The position numbers and the translations under genes were made by a program. A stretch of DNA of 64,000 nt from contig CBDFHE010000016.1 of the NCBI GenBank assembly GCA_965247455.1, forward strand, positions 186,001 through 250,000, in the 5' to 3' direction. This document shows positions 16,493-26,646 of the stretch, one piece after another. Origin of the DNA: JACZYA01 sp965247455. Lineage in GTDB: Bacteria > Acidobacteriota > Terriglobia > Acidiferrales > 2-02-FULL-67-57. Position 1 is the first letter of the stretch; each line of letters opens with the position of its first letter. The notes under the pieces were generated by a model. The model worked only from the letters and a program-made list of their open reading frames with translations. It did not search any database and was not told where the DNA came from.

Positions 16493-18325
16493 TCACGCGG
16501 TCGGGGGTTGGGTTTCCTCGTTGTAGAGGCTGTCGATGAGGGTGCGGAACTCTTCTTCAATTTTGCGGCGGCAGACTTTCTGGGTGTAGGTGAGCTGACC
16601 GTCGGCAAAGGTGAAGTCCTTTTCGAGCAGAGCAAAGCGCTTGATTCGCTCGAACTGTGCCAGCCGGCGGTTGACCCTCTCTACCTCGCCCTCCAACAAT
16701 TCCTGCACACTTGGTTGGGCGGCCAGCTCGGCCGGCGAGTTGGCGGCGACACCCCGCTGCGCGGCGTAGTGCTCCAGTTGGGTGAAGTTGGGCACGAGCA
16801 GCGCGGCGATGTACTTGCGCCGGTCGCCGATTACAACTGCGTTGGCAATGAAGGAGCTGGCTTTGAGCTGGTTCTCAATCGGTTGCGGGGCGATCATCTT
16901 GCCGCCGGCAGTTTTGATGAAGTCTTTCTTGCGGTCGGTAATTGTGAGGAACCCTTCGTCGTCCAGGAAACCTACGTCACCGGTGTGGAACCAGCCGCCC
17001 CGCAGCACCTCGCTGGTTTCCTCTTCCAGCTTGTAGTAGCCCCGCATGATGTTCGGCCCGCGGGTCAAGATTTCGCCGTCCTCGGCGATCTTCACCTCTA
17101 CGCCTGGAATTGGTTTTCCCACTGTGCCCAGCTTGGTGGCGCCGGACACGTTCACTGCGATTACGGGCGAGGTTTCAGTCAGACCGTAGCCTTCATAAAT
17201 CGTCAGGCCCATAGCATGGAAAAACTGGTTGAGCGGCTTCGAGAGCGGTGCGCCGCCGGAGATAAAGAAACGGAAACGTCCCCCCAATTGCCGCCGTAGT
17301 TTGCGGTAGATGAGGCGCTCGGCCAAGCGGTATTGCAGTCCGAGCCAGCCGGGCGGCGTCCGGCCCTGCAAGCGATGCGGCAGCGCCCGCCGGCCGACCT
17401 CAAGCGCCCAGTGGAAGAGCTTCTGCCGGAGCGGCGAAGCCTGGCGCACGGTGCCCATTACGCGCTGGTAGAGCTTCTCAAAGAAGCGCGGCACCACCGC
17501 CATCACCGTGGGCCGCAGCTCGCGCAGGTTGTCAGCCACTTTCTCAAAACTCTCCGCATAGGCGATAGGTGCTCCGCTGGCAAAATAGCCGTAGCAGTTC
17601 GTGCGCTCGTAGATGTGGCAGAGGGGCAGCACGGACATAATCAAGTCAGCCTGCGCGTATCCCAGCCGGCCCATGCAGCCTTTGACGTTGGAGGCCAGGT
17701 TGTCATGCGTGAGCAGCACGCCTTTCGGTTTTCCGGTGGTTCCCGAGGTGTAGATCAGCGTCGCGATGTCGTCGGGTTTCGCTTGCAGAGCACGGCGGGT
17801 GAATTCCTCCATCCGTTCGTGTGGAGCATCTTCCCGCGCGGCCACCTGCCACGACACCACGCGCGAATCGGCTTGCGCCCCTACGCTGTCCAGGGGCTGG
17901 AACGGGATCACTTTTTTGAGCGCCGGCAGTTGGCTCCACACCTCGCGCACTTTGGCGAACTGCTCCGCGCCCGAGACGAAGCAGAGACGCGACTCGGAAT
18001 CCGCCAGGATGTAATGCAGCCGCTCCGGCGACTCAGCAAAATAGAGCGGAACGTTGACGGCCCCCACGCCCAGGATGGCCAGGTCGGCCATGTGCCACTC
18101 GGGGCAGTTCTCGCTGAAGACCGCCACCCGGTCGCCTTTCTGGATTCCGCACTCTCGCAGAAAGCGCGCCACGGCCGCCACTCGCCGCAGGTAGATGTCA
18201 GTGGAGATTGTTTTCCATTCGCCCTCGACCTTGTGCCAGAGCAGGTCGGGCCGACTCTGCTTGCAGAGCGTATCGAGGAGGAGTTGGGTCAAGCTGGTGC
18301 CTTGCATGGTTGGTTGCGATATCAC
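16493..18325 (-). CDS. Long-chain acyl-CoA synthetase (AMP-binding, FadD/ACSL type)
   Basis: The product is 610 residues. The ATP-binding loop IYTSGTTGKPKGVLLTH, the acyl site YGLTETSPV, GWFHTGDVG and the C-terminal hinge DRKKDFIKTAGGK are all present. The long linker and ISGGAPL block are typical of the ACSL-type synthetases that activate long-chain fatty acids for lipid synthesis or oxidation. The start is either GTG at 18325 or ATG at 18307; neither has a convincing ribosome site. An IS630 copy lies 45 bases upstream and may have separated the gene from its promoter. Confidence 0.88.
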   Translation of the reverse strand: MISQPTMQGTSLTQLLLDTLCKQSRPDLLWHKVEGEWKTISTDIYLRRVAAVARFLRECGIQKGDRVAVFSENCPEWHMADLAILGVGAVNVPLYFAESPERLHYILADSESRLCFVSGAEQFAKVREVWSQLPALKKVIPFQPLDSVGAQADSRVVSWQVAAREDAPHERMEEFTRRALQAKPDDIATLIYTSGTTGKPKGVLLTHDNLASNVKGCMGRLGYAQADLIMSVLPLCHIYERTNCYGYFASGAPIAYAESFEKVADNLRELRPTVMAVVPRFFEKLYQRVMGTVRQASPLRQKLFHWALEVGRRALPHRLQGRTPPGWLGLQYRLAERLIYRKLRRQLGGRFRFFISGGAPLSKPLNQFFHAMGLTIYEGYGLTETSPVIAVNVSGATKLGTVGKPIPGVEVKIAEDGEILTRGPNIMRGYYKLEEETSEVLRGGWFHTGDVGFLDDEGFLTITDRKKDFIKTAGGKMIAPQPIENQLKASSFIANAVVIGDRRKYIAALLVPNFTQLEHYAAQRGVAANSPAELAAQPSVQELLEGEVERVNRRLAQFERIKRFALLEKDFTFADGQLTYTQKVCRRKIEEEFRTLIDSLYNEETQPPTA

Positions 18326-18367
18326 TTCAGCGCAACTTTTTAGCTCTGGCGAAATGTACAGTCCTTG

Positions 18368-19456
18368 CTAGTGCACTGTCCCGGAAATATATGAGCAAAG
18401 TCGTTCGACCTTAGCGAGGATGGATTCGGCCGTGGCGGTCCCGACGAAAGGACTGGTGTTGGCGTTGTAATGTTCGACGAAGCGCTCGATGTTACGGACG
18501 AGAGCCTTGACGCTGGAGAAGGAACCTCGGCGAATGGCCTTCTGGGTAATGATGCCGAACCAGCGTTCGACTTGGTTGAGCCAGGACGCATAGGTTGGGG
18601 TGAAATGAACGTGGTAGCGGGGACGCCGAGCGAGCCAAGCGCGGACTTTGGGATGTTTGTGAGTAGCGTAGTTATCGACGATGAGATGGACGTCGAGGTT
18701 GTGCGGCACACTGCCGTCGATCTGACGCAGGAAAGTGAGGAACTCCTGATGACGGTGTCGCGGTTTACAGCGGGTGATGACTCTCCCGGTGGCCACATCG
18801 AGAGCCGCGAACAGAGTGGTCGTGCCGTGACGTTTGTAATCATGGGTGACGCCTTCGACGTAGCCGAGGCCCATGGGGAGAACGGGCTGAGTTCGCTGAA
18901 GAGCTTGAACCTGGGTCTTCTCATCGACCGAGAGCACCACGGCGTGGTCCGGGGGATTGAGGTAGAGACCGACGATGTCGCGGACTTTCTCGACGAAGAA
19001 CGGGTCGTTGGAAATCTTGAAATGCCGCTGGCGATGCGGCTGGACGCCGAACAGATCGAACCACCGCTGGACCGTGCTCTTTGAGACTCCCGTGTGTTCC
19101 GCCATGGAACGCACGCTCCAGTGCGAACGATCGGGAGGTTCGGTTTGCAGGGCCGTGTTGATGACTTCCGCAACACGTTCATCCTCATGCGTGCGGGGGC
19201 GTCCGGGACGCAGTTCATCGTGTAGTCCGGGGATTCCATGTTCACGATAGCGCTTTCGCCACTTGCCCACGGTCGTATTGGTGACACCCAGACGCCGGGC
19301 CACGGTAGAGCCGGGAACGCCTTCGGCGCAGGCCAGCACAATCTGGGCCCTCAGCACCAGACTATGCGGCAAGGTTCGGGAGCGGGCGAGGCTCCCCAGT
19401 TCCGATTCCTCACTCTCACTGAGAGTGAGGGGAGTAACGGGGCGACCGCGTGGCAT
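18368..19456 (-). CDS. IS630-family transposase (copy A)
   Basis: The product is 362 residues with an N-terminal helix-turn-helix (TVARRLGVTNTTVGKWRKRY) and a DDE domain: VVLSVDEKTQ, HLIVDNYATHKHP and WLNQVERWFG. It starts at the ATG of MPRGRPV, seven bases after GGAGG; two residues further up another ATG is too close to that site. The stop codon TAG lies outside the element: TA is the target duplication and G is host DNA. It is intact and probably functional. Confidence 0.9.
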   Translation of the reverse strand: MPRGRPVTPLTLSESEESELGSLARSRTLPHSLVLRAQIVLACAEGVPGSTVARRLGVTNTTVGKWRKRYREHGIPGLHDELRPGRPRTHEDERVAEVINTALQTEPPDRSHWSVRSMAEHTGVSKSTVQRWFDLFGVQPHRQRHFKISNDPFFVEKVRDIVGLYLNPPDHAVVLSVDEKTQVQALQRTQPVLPMGLGYVEGVTHDYKRHGTTTLFAALDVATGRVITRCKPRHRHQEFLTFLRQIDGSVPHNLDVHLIVDNYATHKHPKVRAWLARRPRYHVHFTPTYASWLNQVERWFGIITQKAIRRGSFSSVKALVRNIERFVEHYNANTSPFVGTATAESILAKVERLCSYISGTVH

Positions 19457-19519
19457 GGGCATACCTCCAGAGGCCAAAGGTTGCCCATTAATATATCGCT
19501 TATTTCCGGGACAGTACAC
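18371..19519 (-). mobile_element. IS630-family element, copy A
   Basis: The 1149-base element is bounded by GTGCACTGTCCCGGAAATA and, inverted, GTGTACTGTCCCGGAAATA (one mismatch). A TA sits at each edge, as expected for IS630/Tc1-type insertion. It carries one transposase gene on the minus strand and is nearly identical to copy B at 23172-24320. It lies between the acyl-CoA synthetase gene and the radical SAM gene, at the left edge of the AT-richer island. Confidence 0.92.
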
Positions 19520-19613
19520 TAGCTCCGCCCTGCACAGAACTTCCCCCAGGATGATACCGATTGAACGGCCCCGACGATTTACGGTCCTTTGCACAGAGTG
19601 AGTAAGGACACCC

Positions 19614-20543
19614 CTAGGGCATGCGATTTCCCGAGGTAAGGGCAATGCCAGAAAGCCTTGTTAGGCTCGAAGCGTTCTGGGCATATTTGTGAATATTTTG
19701 CAAAGATATAGGGCATGCACCTATGTAGGATTCACATGGGTAGCCGTTTATGCCGCTAGATTGCTCATGCATCTCCATAAGAATGCGGGAGAACTCTCCA
19801 ATGTCAAGAGATTCAATCTTGTGTGCTTTTCCTGTGTTCACAAGCACACAGCAATTCGACAGTCTAAAGTCAGGTATTGTGAGGGACAAAAACCCCCGAT
19901 CTCTTAGTAAACAATACGTCTGGTCAAAGTCTGTCCATCTTATCTCCAGACCGCCGAAGTGGCTGTCTTGCAAGGCTCTTACCGTCTTGTTAAATCGTGC
20001 CACCATCTTAGTTGATATTTCTCTTACGTTCGGGTAAACAAGTTTGACCGACTGTACGCCGAAGTCGGCGAGATACTCGACTAAGCCTAACACTTCCTCT
20101 TCGTTCTCTGGTAGGAATAGAATAGTAATAGTGACGTTGATCCGATGATCCAGCAATCTTCCTATGTTACGCATAGTACTACTCGGGCATGTTCGGGTTC
20201 CAAAGATCTTATTGTGGTTCTGCAGTGAGTGCAAACTAACCGTCACTTTGCTAGGCCTATTTGTGACAAGATGCTCCAGATGCCTCTCGAGGTCTAAGCC
20301 ATTCGTTAGCAAAGTGTAATCCATCCCCTTTGCCGTTATGATGTCAATAACCTCGATTATGTTGTCGAATATGAGGGGTTCACCTCCCGTTAGCCTGATC
20401 TGCCGGAACCCAGCTGAACGCGCTAGCCCTGCAAATTGCTCCAGCGTCCTTATGGTACTCGGCGGGACGCGAGCTCTTTGTGAGAAGCTTGGTTCTACGT
20501 AGCAGAAGTAGCACTTAGCGTTACATACATTTGGCAAAAACAA
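19614..20543 (-). CDS. Radical SAM protein of the AT-rich island
   Basis: The product is about 309 residues. The iron-sulfur motif CNAKCYFC (Cys7, Cys11, Cys14) is followed by RLTGGEPLIFD, the SAM-binding GGE strand, and a TIM-barrel pattern (TLLTNGLDLE, VTVSLHSLQNHNKIFGT). More cysteines occur late (SNCCVLV, YPCESYIGACP) and could hold an auxiliary cluster. The start is uncertain: TTG at 20543 follows GGGGGG by eight bases but leaves only six residues before the first Cys, and an ATG in another frame lies just upstream. It is the last gene of a three-gene minus-strand set. Substrate unknown. Confidence 0.75.
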   Translation of the reverse strand: MFLPNVCNAKCYFCYVEPSFSQRARVPPSTIRTLEQFAGLARSAGFRQIRLTGGEPLIFDNIIEVIDIITAKGMDYTLLTNGLDLERHLEHLVTNRPSKVTVSLHSLQNHNKIFGTRTCPSSTMRNIGRLLDHRINVTITILFLPENEEEVLGLVEYLADFGVQSVKLVYPNVREISTKMVARFNKTVRALQDSHFGGLEIRWTDFDQTYCLLRDRGFLSLTIPDFRLSNCCVLVNTGKAHKIESLDIGEFSRILMEMHEQSSGINGYPCESYIGACPISLQNIHKYAQNASSLTRLSGIALTSGNRMP

Positions 20544-20869
20544 AAATAGAACCCCCCGTAGTAATTGTTAACCACATATTCAAGGCTTTCATTGGGGAAA
20601 TGATTGGGTCTCTTACTGCTCCTGCAACTTATCGATTAGGAATAGTGCTGCATAACCTGTTTTTGTCAATCCACTTACACTTTCTAGCTTTGTGTGGTGG
20701 TTAGTTTTCTGCTGCCGGAATATTTCACGCCCCTTTCTAGAAGTATCTCCTAGTTCTTCTGTCTTTGTGTAATTTCCTTCCAGTATCGTTCGGGTGATTC
20801 GCACGCATTTCCTAATTTCTCTATCAGTCTTGTCTGACAATTTCAAAATCAAATCTGGAATGCTATCAA

Positions 20870-22539
20870 CCGGGATTTCCGTTTTGCCTGCCCCTGATGG
20901 CACGTTTATACACCCGATCGCCGCCGATCGCACAAAAACTTCGATCGTCGCACAATCGCTCAGCTTCAAAGGCCTTCATCTGAGCCCGCGCCGACGTGCG
21001 ACCGACTGGAACCCCTGCTTTTCGGGCATTTCTCAGACACCGCTCCACACGTGTGCCCCGTGTCATCGCCGGGCGGGCTTCGTTGCACTTCAGGCCGCGC
21101 GTCAGCCTGCCGGCACGGGTAGCGCCCAGATCCTCCGCAGCATGTCGCCGAACAGCCGCCGCGTGAGATGCCCTTCCGCCAGCAGAAGCCAGTAGTACCG
21201 CGCATGCTTCACCAGCCGGCCCCCAGTTTTCACCAGTCGCTGCTGGAGACTCGTGAGCGACCAGCGCTTGACCCGCAGCGGAAGGACCAGTCTGCGCCAC
21301 AAGTTGCCCAGATTGTAGGCCAGGACGCTCAGTTGCAGGCGCACCTCGTTCGCCCGGAAACGATGGCACGACAGCCGCGTCCAGTGGGTGGCCTGCTTGC
21401 CTTCCTTGATCCATTGCTCCGCCGTACCGCGCTTGTTGTAAAACCGCACGACCGAGCGGCTCGGGAGGGCCATGTTGGTCACGATGAAGCCGACGCGAGG
21501 GAACAGCTCACCTTGGTGGTGCTCCACCTTGGCGACGATCCGTCTGGGCGTGGTCCAGCTCTTGGCCTGATAGCGGAAACTCTGGTAGCGCACCAAGGGC
21601 TTGCAGCTCGGCCGTCCCGGCGGACGAAAGAGGATGTCTTCGATTTCCAGCTCCAAGCTCTTGTTCGCCGGCATGCGAATGGCATAGTCCACGTCGCGCT
21701 GCTCGAGCGCGTCGTAGATCTCGGGCTTCGCGAACGCGGCGTCTGCGCGGAACGCTACGCGCTTGCCCTCCACCTGCTGCCGGTCAATCTCCGGTACGAG
21801 CAGGTCGTCCCAGTCGTCGGCGCTATGCACGTTGCCTGGCCGCAGCGTGGCGGCGAGGCAGTCCCCATGCTCGGTGAACAGAAACAGCGGGTGGTAGCAG
21901 ACGGACTCGAAGTGCCCGTTATAGGCGCTCCCTTCCTGCGCCCCATGCACCGGGCTCTCGCTCGAATCCATGTCGAGCACGATCCGGTCGGCGCGCGTCG
22001 CCATCTCGGCCTGTGCAAGCACCTCCCGGTTCACGGCCCTCAACCCGACGAGATTCTCCTCGTGGGTCAGCAGCTCTGTCTCGAACCAATGCAGCGTCGA
22101 TGTCAGCGCCGCACCCCGGTCCCAGCGCTTTGGCGACCCGATGAGACGAAATGTTGGGTCTGCCGACACGCGCCCCGCGTCGTTGAGATCTTCGTAGCCC
22201 GCGAGGCGACTGTAGACCGACTGCCGCAGGAGATCCACCACGCTGAACTGGGTGTTCATCCCCTGTCGGGAATCGCTCAGGTGCTCGGCGATGAGTGTCT
22301 CCAGCCCCAGACGTTCATCCAACTCGCGCACCAGAATGAGGCCAGCGTCAGAAGTGACGCGCGATCCCTGGAACGCGACTTTCAAGAAGCCGTTGAACGC
22401 GAACTGGAATGGCTCGTGTTGTAATTCACCCACCGGGTGTCACCCTCCGTAGTGTGGTTCCTTACGTCGGAGCCCCAAAACTCAAGGCGCAGCGACTGGT
22501 CCTGGCGATACGGTACCACAGCCAAATCGGAAATCCGGG
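20870..22539 (-). mobile_element. IS1380-family element, copy 1
   Basis: The 1670-base element has ends CCGGGATTTCCG (left) and CCCGGATTTCCG (inverted, right), flanked by a perfect 5-base duplication ATCAA at 20865-20869 and 22540-22544. It interrupts the unknown island gene. Sequence is near identical to the copies at 24977, 30542 and 36956. Confidence 0.93.
21102..22433 (-). CDS. IS1380-family transposase (copy 1)
   Basis: The product is 443 residues. The DDE core is visible as RIVLDMDSSESPVHGAQEGSAYN, then VAFRADAAFAKPEIYDAL, and FYNKRGTAEQWIKEGKQATHW with the C-terminal Glu, as in IS1380 transposases. The frame is intact and begins GTG/ATG-like at MGELQHEPFQF just behind a GGTGGGTG stretch. 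A long open frame on the opposite strand of every copy is only its shadow. Confidence 0.92.
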   Translation of the reverse strand: MGELQHEPFQFAFNGFLKVAFQGSRVTSDAGLILVRELDERLGLETLIAEHLSDSRQGMNTQFSVVDLLRQSVYSRLAGYEDLNDAGRVSADPTFRLIGSPKRWDRGAALTSTLHWFETELLTHEENLVGLRAVNREVLAQAEMATRADRIVLDMDSSESPVHGAQEGSAYNGHFESVCYHPLFLFTEHGDCLAATLRPGNVHSADDWDDLLVPEIDRQQVEGKRVAFRADAAFAKPEIYDALEQRDVDYAIRMPANKSLELEIEDILFRPPGRPSCKPLVRYQSFRYQAKSWTTPRRIVAKVEHHQGELFPRVGFIVTNMALPSRSVVRFYNKRGTAEQWIKEGKQATHWTRLSCHRFRANEVRLQLSVLAYNLGNLWRRLVLPLRVKRWSLTSLQQRLVKTGGRLVKHARYYWLLLAEGHLTRRLFGDMLRRIWALPVPAG

Positions 22540-23171
22540 ATCAAACGCATTCAAGGCTTTGGGTCCGAACGTTGGAATAGGCTCGGCCTTGGATGTGAAT
22601 ATTGTCCTTCCCATGATCGGCGTAAGGTCCATCCCTTCATTCTGTGCTGATATGCGGTAGAAGAGTCCTAATTTGTCTACCTCCGTTTCCCATATTATGA
22701 AACCCAGGTTTACACTGCTGCCATCTATTATTTTTTGCTTCTTCAGGTAGTCTGATATCAGCCACCCCCGAACCAAGTGTACGAAAGTGCTCAAGAGCCG
22801 GATATCCTTTGGGTGGTATTTATTAAAGTCGCCAAAGCCTCTGATTGATAGGTTTAAGTTATTTCTTGCGATAGCTAGGAACTCCTCGCTTCCAATGAAC
22901 TTTATGCTTTGTAGGAAGTCAGTTGAAAGCAAATGCTGAGCCGGGGGAGCTACACCAAAGAGATCAACAACGCTAATCTGGTTCTTATGTTTGCTGAATA
23001 TCGAGAAAACCCTTTCGGTGAACTCGTGAAGATCCCTTGTTTCTTGTGAAGGCGCAGTTAAGTCCTTCGAAGGGAACACCAAAATCTTTTCTGTACGACC
23101 ACTAGCCACAAGGCTGTGGAGGAACTCCAGGTATAGTAGGCCAACCAAGGGTATTTTTGGCCTTAACCCTA

Positions 23172-24320
23172 GTGTACTGTCCCGGAAATAAGCGATATAT
23201 TAATGGGCAACCTTTGGCCTCTGGAGGTATGCCCATGCCACGCGGTCGCCCCGTTACTCCCCTCACTCTCAGTGAGAGTGAGGAATCGGAACTGGGGCGC
23301 CTCGCCCGCTCCCGAACCTTGCCGCATAGTCTGGTGCTGAGGGCCCAGATTGTGCTGGCCTGCGCCGAAGGCGTTCCCGGCTCTACCGTGGCCCGGCGTC
23401 TGGGTGTCACCAATACGACCGTGGGCAAGTGGCGAAAGCGCTATCGTGAACATGGAATCCCCGGACTACACGATGAACTGCGTCCCGGACGCCCCCGCAC
23501 GCATGAGGATGAACGTGTTGCGGAAGTCATCAACACGGCCCTGCAAACCGAACCTCCCGATCGTTCGCACTGGAGCGTGCGTTCCATGGCGGAACACACG
23601 GGAGTCTCAAAGAGCACGGTCCAGCGGTGGTTCGATCTGTTCGGCGTCCAGCCGCATCGCCAGCGGCATTTCAAGATTTCCAACGACCCGTTCTTCGTCG
23701 AGAAAGTCCGCGACATCGTCGGTCTCTACCTCAATCCCCCGGACCACGCCGTGGTGCTCTCGGTCGATGAGAAGACCCAGGTTCAAGCTCTTCAGCGAAC
23801 TCAGCCCGTTCTCCCCATGGGCCTCGGCTACGTCGAAGGCGTCACCCATGATTACAAACGTCACGGCACGACCACTCTGTTCGCGGCTCTCGATGTGGCC
23901 ACCGGGAGAGTCATCACCCGCTGTAAACCGCGACACCGTCATCAGGAGTTCCTCACTTTCCTGCGTCAGATCGACGGCAGTGTGCCGCACAACCTCGACG
24001 TCCATCTCATCGTCGATAACTACGCTACTCACAAACATCCCAAAGTCCGCGCTTGGCTCGCTCGGCGTCCCCGCTACCACGTTCATTTCACCCCAACCTA
24101 TGCGTCCTGGCTCAACCAAGTCGAACGCTGGTTCGGCATCATTACCCAGAAGGCCATTCGCCGAGGTTCCTTCTCCAGCGTCAAGGCTCTCGTCCGTAAC
24201 ATCGAGCGCTTCGTCGAACATTACAACGCCAACACCAGTCCTTTCGTCGGGACCGCCACGGCCGAATCCATCCTCGCTAAGGTCGAACGACTTTGCTCAT
24301 ATATTTCCGGGACAGTACAC
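23172..24320 (+). mobile_element. IS630-family element, copy B
   Basis: The 1149-base element has ends GTGTACTGTCCCGGAAATA on both sides and TA at 23170-23171 and 24321-24322. It is inserted in the unknown island gene, opposite in direction to that gene. Removing it with one TA restores the reading frame. Confidence 0.94.
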
Positions 24321-24323
24321 TAG
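23235..24323 (+). CDS. IS630-family transposase (copy B)
   Basis: This 362-residue transposase differs from copy A by very few residues (for example LGRLARS where copy A has LGSLARS). It has the HTH and the DDE blocks VVLSVDEKTQ, HLIVDNYATH and WLNQVERWFG. The ATG at 23235 is seven bases behind GGAGG. As in copy A, the stop TAG is completed by the target TA and one host base after the element. It is intact. Confidence 0.92.
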   Translation: MPRGRPVTPLTLSESEESELGRLARSRTLPHSLVLRAQIVLACAEGVPGSTVARRLGVTNTTVGKWRKRYREHGIPGLHDELRPGRPRTHEDERVAEVINTALQTEPPDRSHWSVRSMAEHTGVSKSTVQRWFDLFGVQPHRQRHFKISNDPFFVEKVRDIVGLYLNPPDHAVVLSVDEKTQVQALQRTQPVLPMGLGYVEGVTHDYKRHGTTTLFAALDVATGRVITRCKPRHRHQEFLTFLRQIDGSVPHNLDVHLIVDNYATHKHPKVRAWLARRPRYHVHFTPTYASWLNQVERWFGIITQKAIRRGSFSSVKALVRNIERFVEHYNANTSPFVGTATAESILAKVERLCSYISGTVH

Positions 24324-24976
24324 CTCGTAGATAACATAGTCCATTTTATGTTGGCCTACTACGTCGAAATAGTCAGTGAAACTAGTCTTGGTTGTAAATA
24401 ATCCTCTTGTGGCGGACCAAGCTTTCTTTAGGCCTCGAGGAGAGAATTCAAATTCAATCGTAATCACATCATAGATTGTAATTTTCATCTTTAGAGCACT
24501 GCTCGATTTCTCGCATGTAGGTATGATACTTATTCACATATTCATGCCTGAATCTTCCAAAATATTTCTGAGCAAACCAAAGCATAGATCCAAAGTAAAC
24601 CGTTCTGCTGCCAGCCAGATCTAGGAAGAAGCTAAACAGTTTGTCACGGCTTCGGCAGAATTCTTTCACGTCTCTATCAAATAACCTGCTCTTTCTGTTA
24701 TCCCCTTTCAGGATCACTTTGTTTCTCTCTATTCGTGCCCGGACTTTTCCAGTGTGAAATTGTTCCACCACCGAAACCATTCTGTTTCCCTCTAGAAACT
24801 CGTATACCGTTTGGATGAATACCGAATTGCAAAAAGTGTTGTCATTCAAACAAGGAGAGTAGTCCCTTAGGCAGCTTGTTCCCAGAAGCGAGCTATTTCC
24901 GAGTTGGTATTCTGCCAACCTGAAGGCGTCATATCGTCCGAGGAGCTTCATTTCTCTACGATTGAAAAGCTTGAAA

Positions 24977-26646
24977 CCGGGATTTCCGTTTTGCCTGCCC
25001 CTGATGGCACGTTTATACACCCGATCGCCGCCGATCGCACAAAAACTTCGATCGTCGCACAATCGCTCAGCTTCAAAGGCCTTCATCTGAGCCCGCGCCG
25101 ACGTGCGACCGACTGGAACCCCTGCTTTTCGGGCATTTCTCAGACACCGCTCCACACGTGTGCCCCGTGTCATCGCCGGGCGGGCTTCGTTGCACTTCAG
25201 GCCGCGCGTCAGCCTGCCGGCACGGGTAGCGCCCAGATCCTCCGCAGCATGTCGCCGAACAGCCGCCGCGTGAGATGCCCTTCCGCCAGCAGAAGCCAGT
25301 AGTACCGCGCATGCTTCACCAGCCGGCCCCCAGTTTTCACCAGTCGCTGCTGGAGACTCGTGAGCGACCAGCGCTTGACCCGCAGCGGAAGGACCAGTCT
25401 GCGCCACAAGTTGCCCAGATTGTAGGCCAGGACGCTCAGTTGCAGGCGCACCTCGTTCGCCCGGAAACGATGGCACGACAGCCGCGTCCAGTGGGTGGCC
25501 TGCTTGCCTTCCTTGATCCATTGCTCCGCCGTACCGCGCTTGTTGTAAAACCGCACGACCGAGCGGCTCGGGAGGGCCATGTTGGTCACGATGAAGCCGA
25601 CGCGAGGGAACAGCTCACCTTGGTGGTGCTCCACCTTGGCGACGATCCGTCTGGGCGTGGTCCAGCTCTTGGCCTGATAGCGGAAACTCTGGTAGCGCAC
25701 CAAGGGCTTGCAGCTCGGCCGTCCCGGCGGACGAAAGAGGATGTCTTCGATTTCCAGCTCCAAGCTCTTGTTCGCCGGCATGCGAATGGCATAGTCCACG
25801 TCGCGCTGCTCGAGCGCGTCGTAGATCTCGGGCTTCGCGAACGCGGCGTCTGCGCGGAACGCTACGCGCTTGCCCTCCACCTGCTGCCGGTCAATCTCCG
25901 GTACGAGCAGGTCGTCCCAGTCGTCGGCGCTATGCACGTTGCCTGGCCGCAGCGTGGCGGCGAGGCAGTCCCCATGCTCGGTGAACAGAAACAGCGGGTG
26001 GTAGCAGACGGACTCGAAGTGCCCGTTATAGGCGCTCCCTTCCTGCGCCCCATGCACCGGGCTCTCGCTCGAATCCATGTCGAGCACGATCCGGTCGGCG
26101 CGCGTCGCCATCTCGGCCTGTGCAAGCACCTCCCGGTTCACGGCCCTCAACCCGACGAGATTCTCCTCGTGGGTCAGCAGCTCTGTCTCGAACCAATGCA
26201 GCGTCGATGTCAGCGCCGCACCCCGGTCCCAGCGCTTTGGCGACCCGATGAGACGAAATGTTGGGTCTGCCGACACGCGCCCCGCGTCGTTGAGATCTTC
26301 GTAGCCCGCGAGGCGACTGTAGACCGACTGCCGCAGGAGATCCACCACGCTGAACTGGGTGTTCATCCCCTGTCGGGAATCGCTCAGGTGCTCGGCGATG
26401 AGTGTCTCCAGCCCCAGACGTTCATCCAACTCGCGCACCAGAATGAGGCCAGCGTCAGAAGTGACGCGCGATCCCTGGAACGCGACTTTCAGGAAGCCGT
26501 TGAACGCGAACTGGAATGGCTCGTGTTGTAATTCACCCACCGGGTGTCACCCTCCGTAGTGTGGTTCCTTACGTCGGAGCCCCAAAACTCAAGGCGCAGC
26601 GACTGGTCCTGGCGATACGGTACCACAGCCAAATCGGAAATCCGGG
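24977..26646 (-). mobile_element. IS1380-family element, copy 2
   Basis: The 1670-base element is flanked by TGAAA at 24972-24976 and 26647-26651. It differs from copy 1 by at least one base near 26491 (AGG for AAG). It interrupts the nucleotidyltransferase-like gene and lies in the same direction as that gene. Confidence 0.93.
25209..26540 (-). CDS. IS1380-family transposase (copy 2)
   Basis: This is an intact 443-residue transposase with the same DDE blocks as copy 1 (RIVLDMDSSESP, VAFRADAAFAKP, RGTAEQWIKEGK). The predicted protein appears identical to copies 1 and 4, which points to recent copying inside this genome. Confidence 0.92.
   Translation of the reverse strand: MGELQHEPFQFAFNGFLKVAFQGSRVTSDAGLILVRELDERLGLETLIAEHLSDSRQGMNTQFSVVDLLRQSVYSRLAGYEDLNDAGRVSADPTFRLIGSPKRWDRGAALTSTLHWFETELLTHEENLVGLRAVNREVLAQAEMATRADRIVLDMDSSESPVHGAQEGSAYNGHFESVCYHPLFLFTEHGDCLAATLRPGNVHSADDWDDLLVPEIDRQQVEGKRVAFRADAAFAKPEIYDALEQRDVDYAIRMPANKSLELEIEDILFRPPGRPSCKPLVRYQSFRYQAKSWTTPRRIVAKVEHHQGELFPRVGFIVTNMALPSRSVVRFYNKRGTAEQWIKEGKQATHWTRLSCHRFRANEVRLQLSVLAYNLGNLWRRLVLPLRVKRWSLTSLQQRLVKTGGRLVKHARYYWLLLAEGHLTRRLFGDMLRRIWALPVPAG

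Larger units (their letters stand above)
20613..24488 (-). pseudogene. Unknown island protein, split by IS630 and IS1380
   Basis: Three coding pieces (24488-24321, 23171-22540 and 20869-20613) join in frame when both elements and one duplicated target are removed. The IS630 junction reads YELGLRPKIP and the IS1380 junction reads NAFDSIPDL. The restored protein is about 350 residues, soluble, with no motif I recognise; it starts MKITIYDVITIEFEF. Its start overlaps the end of the nucleotidyltransferase-like gene by 20 bases, so they were coupled. Base composition is clearly AT-richer than the flanks. Both breaks interrupt the protein, so it is inactive now. Confidence 0.75.

Noticed and set aside
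18340..18370. TGTACAGTCC near 18355 as an extra IS630 end
   Set aside because: Only ten bases resemble the IS630 end, the CCGGAAATA part is missing, and no TA pair frames it.
21168..22424. A 418-codon open frame on the opposite strand of each IS1380 transposase (also at 25275, 37071 and in part at 30657)
   Set aside because: It has no family features, its composition mirrors the transposase codons, and it recurs only because the element recurs.
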